NCBI RefSeq assembly: GCF_905147365.1 | Contig: NC_056407.1 | Coordinates: forward strand, 22,985,980-23,049,979 | Direction of reading: 5' to 3' | Origin: Aricia agestis | Taxonomy: Eukaryota; Arthropoda; Insecta; Lepidoptera; Lycaenidae | DNA length: 64,000 nt | Part shown: positions 59,130-64,000 of the stretch, piece after piece | How positions within the stretch are numbered: the stretch's first letter is position 1 | Layout: every line of letters begins with the position of its first letter | Position numbers and translations under genes: made by a program | The notes under the pieces: generated by a model | What the model saw: the letters and a program-made list of their open reading frames with translations, nothing else | Databases searched by the model: none | Told to the model about the DNA's origin: nothing

Positions 59130-61202
59130 CTATTCTCTTAGCTTGTTCCTCAAAAATGTCGGCAGACAGAAAGCAGCCTTATGGACATCACTGTTGTAGT
59201 ATTTTAGATCCATATCTTTAATTTCCTCATCACTGAACACAAGCGTAGGCACTTGGAAGTCAATGTCCTTGTCCAATGATCCGATAATAAAGCCAATTTG
59301 TCCGGCCGGATATGTCGGGACTGAGGTTGTAGCGTATGCAGCTGCAGGGAATTGATTTTTGCAGAAGTTGAGGGTATTCTTGACTAAATCTATGTTGTCC
59401 CAGTATGTTGAACCTTGGCAACAGACTATGCCCCCTGGCCTCAAAGCCTTCTTTGTAAGTGCGTAATAATTTTCCTGGAATAAGGCCACAGCTGGTCCGA
59501 TAGGGTCGCTACTATCTGTTATGATGACGTCAAACTCATTGATGCTTTTCTTGATGAATTCAAAACCATCTCCAATGTGTAGTGTAACTTTTGGGCTGTC
59601 AAACCCGACTGCCATGAAAGGTAGAAACTTCTTAGCTGCCTCAACAACTTTGGCATCAATTTCCACCTGTAAAAAAGTTACTCAGATTGAACAATTTGAT
59701 TAAAGTTAGGAGTTGCATGATGTTGAGACTCAATTTTACAAAGTTATGCTACAATGGATTGCAATGTTGCATAATATTTATAAATGCTTTTGATTTTTTG
59801 TAAACCAAAATATTTTATGTACAAGGATTATTTTTTTATAATGTAAAATACACAAAGATGTTTGAGGAACCATTTTTATTAGAAGATAAATGTAGTATGC
59901 TGATAAGCCTGACCTATGTTTGGTTTGAGATAAAAATCCCTTATCAGCAAATAAAGTTCAACAATCTTATGTATCTATCAAAGTACAATAAATTATTGTA
60001 TATTCATAAGGAATATAAATTATTCTGCCGTGGTATTATGTAAAAAGGCAACTAATCAATATTTTTACGAAAATTAGAGCATACAAATTTTCTGAAAAAA
60101 CTGTATTGCTTCCTCTATGTCACGGCTTGACATCATATTTTAAAAGTTATGTGTTAATGGAAATTTTAATTTGGTAGAATTTTGGAGTCTTCATCAAAAT
60201 ATTTTTTTCATTTCTATTATAGGTATCATATTGTGTCCTTAGCTCCGGTAGTAGAAAAAATAATTAAGCTTAAGGCTAATTTACTAGTATGACATGTTAT
60301 AGACCTTAGTCCTTGGATAAAACAAAAAAAATCGGCCAAGTGTGATAGCTATAGCAATAGCTATAGCGGTTCTTGAGATACAGCCTGGAGACAGACAGAC
60401 TTTGAAGTCTCATGAATAGGGTCCGGTTTTCACCCTTTGGGTACGGAACCCTAAAAAGGTAAATACTAATTTAGTATACAGCAAGTAATATTAAGCAATA
60501 CACACCTGTACAATTTGCTTGACTCTGGGGTGCTTCGCCACTTCTCGTGCCACCCCACCATCACCGCCTCCAACTATCAGCACTTTTTCAGGATTTTTGT
60601 GACAACACAATGGCAGAAATGATATCATTTCCTAAAAACATTTGTAACATAAAAAAATATGATAGTGATATTATGATGATTTCATAACATAAAGTAATAT
60701 TCAAGGTCTATAGAATAACCATTTCTGAGCATAAAATATTTTAGGGTGAAACAGATTTTGCCTGAAAGTTAATTGCATAGTTTCTTTATCTTCTGAGACT
60801 ATAGTTTTCGGAAACAAAAACTCTAGTTAGGATTAAAAATATGTTAATGCCAAACTTTATTTAATTAATACCTTGATCGTGGGAATTGCAGACACAATAG
60901 ATCTTAAATTGTTATGCGGCAGTCGGGTGCCGCTTGGAGATTGATGGGTTAAATTGGTTCAGTGGCTAAATAATAGTAATTGAAGAGATGCTGTTTACCT
61001 GATATGAAAATTCATCCTTCTCAGTACATTGAATGATTCCGTCAAGAACTAGCACTTTTCCTAGGCTTGCTGTATCAAAAACTTGAATTTCCTGGTATGG
61101 AGATTGTTCTTTTAACAGAACTTCTTTGACTTCAAAAGAGAATGTACTTCCTGGCCACATCTCACATGATTCAGAAAACCAATTCTTCTTTAGGGTATCC
61201 AT
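59130..61202 (-). CDS. SpdS: Spermidine synthase
   Basis: Transfers the aminopropyl group of decarboxylated S-adenosylmethionine to putrescine. Exons (minus strand): 61202-60999, 60631-60506, 59666-59130; GT-AG, all junctions in phase 0, 288 aa. The start MDTLKKNWFSESCEMWPGST is typical, with the N-terminal beta domain EVLLKEQSPYQEIQVFDTAS and LDGIIQCTEKDEFSYQEMIS. The Rossmann core has VLIVGGGDGGVAREV (dcSAM loop), VEIDAKVV, and the active-site loop ITDSSDPIGPA. The C-terminal part includes GGIVCCQGSTYW and YPAGQIGFIIGS. An acceptor 2 nt before the ATG indicates a separate 5'UTR exon, probably ending at 61460 (GCCGAG|GTAAAT). Confidence 0.96.
60326..60459 (+). repeat. GGTTCCGTA-type repeat fragment
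   Basis: AAATCGGCCAAGTGTG, a GAGACAGACAGAC tract and TACGGAACCCTAAAAA mark a shortened copy in spermidine synthase intron 2. Confidence 0.75.
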
Positions 61203-61312
61203 GGCTGGCAAAAAAAACATTGAGCAAATAGTTATTGCACAAGGTTGAATTATATGATAAGTAATAATATGTATAGATTGTTGAATATGTAAATATAGGT
61301 GGGAATTAACTA

Positions 61313-61359
61313 AAACAGTGTTAATAATATCTACTATCTAGATATTATTAACACTGTTT
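61313..61359. repeat. Perfect hairpin, 21-bp arms
   Basis: Arms 61313-61333 and 61339-61359, loop CTATC, in the 5'UTR intron of spermidine synthase. Confidence 0.95.
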
Positions 61360-62168
61360 CAGCAAGTACATAACTGATGTTGCACAGTGCTAGGTATTAA
61401 CACTTAAAAATTTTTGGTACATAAATCAAAATTAAATAACTGAATTCATAAATATTTACCTCGGCGCGCGGCGATAAAACTTCTTTTTTATCGCGTAAAA
61501 TACGAAAAATTATTGACTCAACAAACCAACCACAGCAACACTCTTACCGGTACCACGCGACTTTTTGAAGGATTGCTTGCGGAAGAAGGGCATGAAAGGG
61601 GAAGGGCCAAGGGGGCTGAACGCGACGGCCTGAGTAACACTTGACAGTTGACAGTGAAATACAAAAGTATTGGTCTTTACTCTATGATTTATATTTTAAA
61701 AAATAACTTGTGTATTTTTTTCCTTGTATTTTTACAGAGAACGCTTATTACATTTTAAATATTGTCACCTTGCACATTTTTATCTCGAATTAATAAAGTT
61801 CTCTTATTTTTTAGTTCATTTTAAAAATTTCTCGCCTGTCATAACTTTCTTGACAGACTATAGGCACTTGAAATGTACACAAAATACTCAGTTAATAATT
61901 AATAATAAAATTATTTAAATAAACTAAATAATTAAGGTGGGCTTCCATAAAAAAAAAACACATTTTTTACCAAATTTTGCTCTTTAATGGTACGGAACCC
62001 TTCATGCGCGAGTCCATCTCGCACTTGGCTGATTTTTTTTGATTCTGATTGTGCCTCAAATAATAAAAAAAATAACATTTTTTAGTCTATGTCAAAACAT
62101 ATTTTTTTAATCTATATTTTTTGACGAAGAAGTAGGAGTAGAAATGTAAAACTTAAATACTAGTAATC

Positions 62169-62415
62169 AATGTCTTTAAAAATATTGTTTACAAACAAAT
62201 AGAATAATTGTTCTGTGAATAAAATTAAATATTTTATTAAAACGAGTTGTAATTTTTTATTAATAATTAATCTGCGTCAACGCTAATAAAATAAGTTGTA
62301 AAATGTCTTTAAAAATATTGTTTACAAACAAATAGAATAATTGTTCTGTGAATAAAATTAAATATTTTATTAAAACGAGTTGTAATTTTTTATTAATAAT
62401 TAATCTGCTTCAACG
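62169..62415 (+). repeat. Tandem duplication, 133-bp period, upstream of ATG10
   Basis: A block of about 114 bp from AATGTCTTTAAAAATATTGT to TTAATAATTAATCTGC at 62169-62282 recurs at 62302-62415 with one or two differences. The second copy ends 71 bp before the ATG10 start. Confidence 0.9.
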
Positions 62416-62486
62416 TTAAAAAACAGAAAGAGTCATTTAAATGTGATCTAAATACTTAATAACAATTTCAAATCACCCTCTATAAA

Positions 62487-63070
62487 ATGACTCTTTCAGC
62501 CGCAGAGTTTTGTAAAGCAATTAAGCAATTTGTGGATATATCACGAAAATGCAACGATACTTGGCAAGTATTAGAACCTGATTCACACGACATGCACAAG
62601 TGCTTATTGAAGAAAGAAGAATTTATCAAAGATATTGATGGAAACTTTTGTAAGGCTGAATACACAATATTCTATAATATCAGCTACGGTGTTCCTTCAT
62701 TTAGTTTTAATATATGGAAGAGTGATGGGACACTGTTAAGCCTGGAGGAGATAAGACATTTGTCGCCTACAGTGTAAGTTTCTTTAATCTCTATAGTCTA
62801 ATATCTTCTGAAACACAATATTATGTTACAATATGAATCTGATACTCAGTACTCATCTGTTTCAGAATTAAAAAGGAAGACTTTTACAGTGTTGTCACTC
62901 AACAGGAGCATCCCTTATTTCACAGACCCTACTACATAGTACATCCGTGTAATACAGAATCTATTTTATCAGCTCTGAGTTCATCTCAAAATATCATTTT
63001 AACATTTCTCAGCTTAATTACTCCTATTGTAAAACTAGATGTGGATGAATATGGAAAATACATTTTTTAA
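62487..63070 (+). CDS. Atg10: ATG10, autophagy E2-like enzyme
   Basis: ATG10 is the E2-like enzyme that conjugates ATG12 to ATG5. Two exons, 62487-62773 (donor GTAAGT) and 62866-63070, phase 2, 163 aa. The N-terminus MTLSAAEFCKAIKQFVDISR is followed by WQVLEPDSHDMHKCLLKKEE and by EYTIFYNISYGVPSFSFNIW (core beta strands). The second exon encodes VVTQQEHPLFHRPYYIVHPC; the Cys of the HPC motif matches the catalytic Cys of the ATG3/ATG10 family, followed by NTESIL. It ends VDEYGKYIF. Shorter than the human protein but like other insect ATG10. Upstream there is a tandem duplication. Confidence 0.87.
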
Positions 63071-63131
63071 AAACTGGTACCTATTTAATTTATCAACATG
63101 ATAACTTAGTTCCTTTCTATGAAGGTTGAAT

Positions 63132-63574
63132 CAGGGCTCGGAACCGGTATTTTTTTAACCAGGTTAAAACGCTCTTTAACCAGGTTTTTGAATAAGTGTT
63201 TGTTCAGAGCAAAATAGAGATGCGAGCGGTATTGCTTCTGAAATTAACCTGGTTAATTTCTCGCGGAAAGTAACTAGTGCAGTGATATCTTCTATCCCTT
63301 TCTAGTGCACCATCTAATAGCCAATAGGCCATAACTTGTTTATGTGTGGACAATGGGTGATGGTCATGGCGTGTGTGAGTGGACGGGGCGAACATAACCG
63401 CGAACGGTTCTAAACGGTATTTTGAGCAGTAAGCAATTTAATTTTGCTCTTTGAACAAAACCAGATATAATTTCGGTCCGTTCAGAGTGGAATCGAAATG
63501 AAAACGCTCTTTTGGAAATGTATGGCGTTTCTAACGAACAGGATCGCGAAGATTAACCAGGTTTCCGAGCCCTT
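63132..63574. mobile_element. hAT-type MITE after ATG10
   Basis: Left CAGGGCTCGGAACCGGT and right AACCAGGTTTCCGAGCCCTT, an inverted repeat with a changed last base. Flanking octamers GGTTGAAT (63124-63131) and GGCTGAAT (63575-63582) match at 7 of 8. AACCAGGTTAA/TTAACCTGG repeats occur inside. Confidence 0.75.
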
Positions 63575-63688
63575 GGCTGAATTCATTAAATTGAAGCTAT
63601 GGTGTTTAACCAACAGATGCAGAGACGGAAGTCTGAATCATATACTGTATATAGATGAAACTATTGCAATGGCTTCTACTTGGAGCCT

Positions 63689-63869
63689 TTTTTTTTTTTT
63701 TTGGTGCGCAGGGGAAACCCATCATGGGCGCCTCGGGTTGGGGATGTGCCTCAGTTAAGCTGAAGCACCCCGGGGGTATGTGGGACTCTTACCCACTAAA
63801 ACCACCTGCGGTGTGCCTTTAGCCATATACGGAGGGATGTCCTGGATCTGTCTAACACAGGACTCTTCC
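63689..63869 (-). mobile_element. Retroposon (5'-truncated LINE or SINE) with 11-bp duplication
   Basis: Poly(T) at 63689-63703 is the minus-strand tail; body includes GGGCGCCTCGGGTTGGGGAT and CACCCCGGGGGTATGTGGGA. ACTTGGAGCCT is duplicated at 63678-63688 and 63870-63880, proving the insertion limits. Family not named with confidence. Confidence 0.85.
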
Positions 63870-63883
63870 ACTTGGAGCCTACC

Positions 63884-64000
63884 TCAATCAAATTTAACAT
63901 CAGCATTCAACGTATTGTTCATATTAGGTATAATATCTGACTTTTTCTTAGTCATATAAGGTGTGGTATTGTCAAACAATTTTGGAGGACTCCAGCTGTA
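63884..64000 (-). CDS. Possible C-terminal end of a minus-strand gene (edge)
   Basis: Reading from the right edge on the minus strand, 38 codons are open (starting YSWSPPKLFDNTTPYMTKKK) and stop at TGA 63886-63884. The codon use and composition look like protein, but the stretch is short and unrecognised. If real, the 63689-63869 retroposon lies in its 3'UTR just after the stop. It could equally be chance open frame. Confidence 0.3.
   Translation of the reverse strand, partial: YSWSPPKLFDNTTPYMTKKKSDIIPNMNNTLNADVKFD

Larger units (their letters stand above)
61203..62486. other. Divergent intergenic region between spermidine synthase and ATG10
   Basis: Contains the probable spermidine synthase 5'UTR exon (from about 61460 rightward on the minus strand; GC-rich CGGCGCGCGGCGATAAAA), a perfect hairpin (61313-61359), a GGTTCCGTA fragment on the minus strand (61978-62041) and a tandem duplication (62169-62415). 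Confidence 0.6.

Noticed and set aside
61562..61640. GC-rich stretch near spermidine synthase 5' end considered as a coding exon
   Set aside because: No frame with family similarity; position and adjacent donor fit a 5'UTR or promoter.

Overview
The window is nuclear DNA of a moth or butterfly (Lepidoptera). Evidence: a chorion-family eggshell gene, a GH20 hexosaminidase closely resembling the silkworm moulting enzyme, typical lepidopteran SINEs and Helitron-like elements (ends TCTATACTAATATTATA and GCTAGT), the abundant 'CGGCCAAGTGCGAG ... TACGGAACCCTAAAAA' repeat, AT-rich introns, and GT-AG splicing throughout except one GC-AG intron. Nothing bacterial or viral was recognised. All gene models are exon chains I joined by hand from splice sites, reading frame and remembered family similarity.

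Layout from left to right: (1) 1-5896, minus strand, 5' part of nidogen (signal peptide exon plus NIDO-domain exon, the rest lies off the left edge) with a 5.2-kb intron full of SINEs and hairpins. (2) 5897-9785, intergenic with MITEs and SINE copies. (3) 9786-11114, plus strand, a two-exon chorion-superfamily gene. (4) 11426-22371, minus strand, complete 15-coding-exon chitooligosaccharidolytic beta-N-acetylglucosaminidase (592 aa). (5) 22379-30104, gene-poor and repeat-rich. (6) 30105-32261, plus strand, TFIIE beta (293 aa, 6 exons). (7) 33088-36572, a complete hAT transposon with target duplication and a broken transposase, directly abutting a second hAT-type MITE (36588-36968). (8) 37134-44728, plus strand, a BTB-FLYWCH protein (298 aa) whose first exon is tandemly duplicated and whose last intron holds a 1.1-kb TTA-flanked long-TIR element. 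(9) 46847-58472, plus strand, a UDP-glycosyltransferase (508 aa, 4 exons) with a GC-AG intron and a Helitron-like element plus multiply nested transposons in its introns. (10) 59130-61202, minus strand, spermidine synthase (288 aa). (11) 62487-63070, plus strand, ATG10 (163 aa). (12) 63884-64000, minus strand, possibly the C-terminus of a gene beyond the right edge.

The genes do not form a pathway. They mix housekeeping (TFIIE beta, spermidine synthase, ATG10), basement membrane (nidogen), moulting (hexosaminidase), eggshell (chorion-like), detoxification (UGT) and probable regulation (BTB-FLYWCH). Two convergent pairs, chorion-like/hexosaminidase and UGT/spermidine synthase, have opposite-strand poly(A) signals within about 35 bp of each other.

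The most unusual pattern is a scatter of perfect or nearly perfect inverted repeats (arms about 18-86 bp, loops 1-61 nt) that mostly share no sequence and mostly lack target-site duplications. They look like fold-back copying (template switching) rather than one transposon family, although assembly error must be excluded. No convincing novel biochemical system was found; the best candidates for follow-up are these hairpins, the isolated chorion-like gene, the duplicated first exon, and the nested or abutting transposons.
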